A stretch of 16,502 bases of DNA from Hepatocystis sp. ex Piliocolobus tephrosceles (lineage: Eukaryota; Apicomplexa; Aconoidasida; Haemosporida; Plasmodiidae), in contig CABPSV020000428.1 of the NCBI GenBank assembly GCA_902459845.2, positions 1 to 16,502 of the forward strand. Reading direction: 5' to 3'. Made by a program: the position numbers and the translations under genes. The notes below the pieces were generated by a model, which searched no databases, was not told where the DNA came from, and saw only the letters and a list, made by a program, of their open reading frames with translations. Positions 1 through 16,502 of this stretch are shown here, piece after piece. The number at the start of each line of letters is the position of its first letter. Positions within the stretch are counted from its first letter, which is position 1.

Positions 1-15975
<15,975 letters not shown>

Positions 15976-16040
15976 AATGGTACAAAAAAACAAAGAAGCG
16001 TCTATATATATGTATGTATATATCTATATATCTATATATC

Positions 16041-16074
<34 letters not shown>

Positions 16075-16188
16075 AACTAGTAACAAATGGTTTCGTGTTT
16101 TTACCAATGAAAAATGCTATGGTACCCGTGTAATAACAATTTTTTATTTTTTTTTTAGTACTTTTCTTGTTATAGTCACTATTGCTAA

Positions 16189-16244
<56 letters not shown>

Positions 16245-16454
16245 CAGCAGTATAGATTATATGTATATATGCATATATATACTGTCTAATTTATAGTGTA
16301 TACATATACATACACATATTAAGCACAGGAATTCTTTTCATCCAGTTTACTTATGTATTCACTATTTATTAATTGAATTTACTTATTTATTTATTTTTTT
16401 CATGCGTTATGTATAAATTAAGCAGTACAGTGTTTTTTCTATGTGTGCATTCGC

Positions 16455-16502
<48 letters not shown>
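15976..16502. promoter_or_regulatory. Upstream non-coding region (5' UTR / promoter side) of the gene
   Basis: No exon or other gene is visible here. Features are a (tata/tatc)n tract at about 16005-16068, a T run of 48 at 16192-16239, and an A run of 45 at 16458-16502 that continues off the window. On the minus (sense) strand the first is TA-rich, the second is poly(A) and the third is poly(T). Long poly(dA:dT) tracts upstream of start codons are usual in Plasmodium and tend to exclude nucleosomes. No specific promoter motif can be named. Confidence 0.5.

Noticed and set aside
16080..16190. Possible upstream exon with an ATTG|GTAAAA donor-like site
   Set aside because: There is no in-frame ATG before it, and the ATG at 15975 already gives a full first ASH domain.

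Overview
The window looks like nuclear DNA of a malaria parasite (genus Plasmodium). It is very AT-rich. The coding exons are full of Asn, Lys and Ile and broken by low-complexity runs. The introns are short, bounded by GT..AG, and carry long poly(T) tracts just before their 3' splice sites. The composition would suit an AT-rich lineage such as P. malariae, P. ovale, P. falciparum or an avian parasite. I cannot name the species from sequence alone.

One gene explains almost the whole window. It lies on the minus strand, starts with ATG at 15975 and runs leftward off the window edge at position 1. I reconstructed eight exons: 15975-14781, 14538-12098, 11971-11859, 11655-11537, 10869-10673, 10514-7983, 7639-5205 and 4844-1 (open). 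Every junction has GT..AG ends and matching codon phases. I read exons 7 and 8 triplet by triplet and found no stop. Together the exons give exactly 4,625 codons plus one base, with the C-terminus missing. Exons 7 and 8 together carry about half of the visible coding sequence.

The protein resembles an axonemal central-apparatus protein of the CFAP47 (CHDC2 / Chlamydomonas FAP47) type. It has many immunoglobulin-like ASH/MSP-type beta domains in exons 1-6, a calponin-homology (CH) domain in exon 7, and more ASH-like domains in exons 7 and 8. In Plasmodium the only flagellated stage is the male gamete, so a role in its axoneme is the natural inference. The CFAP47 assignment rests on domain order and motif recognition, not on a search.

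The seven introns (7983 to 4845 region included) are 126-667 bases long. Five of them hold their own, different tandem repeat: 18-mers in introns 1 and 4, a 13-mer in intron 2, a hexamer in intron 6, and an 8-mer grown beside a 24-mer in intron 7. The exons carry in-frame amino-acid repeats such as SGSSQ, KND, DED(N/K), PTTALTTT, ILNNND, ASGKNV and GLGS. The right end, 15976-16502, is upstream non-coding DNA with TA repeats and homopolymer tracts. I found no other gene, RNA gene, mobile element or CRISPR array.
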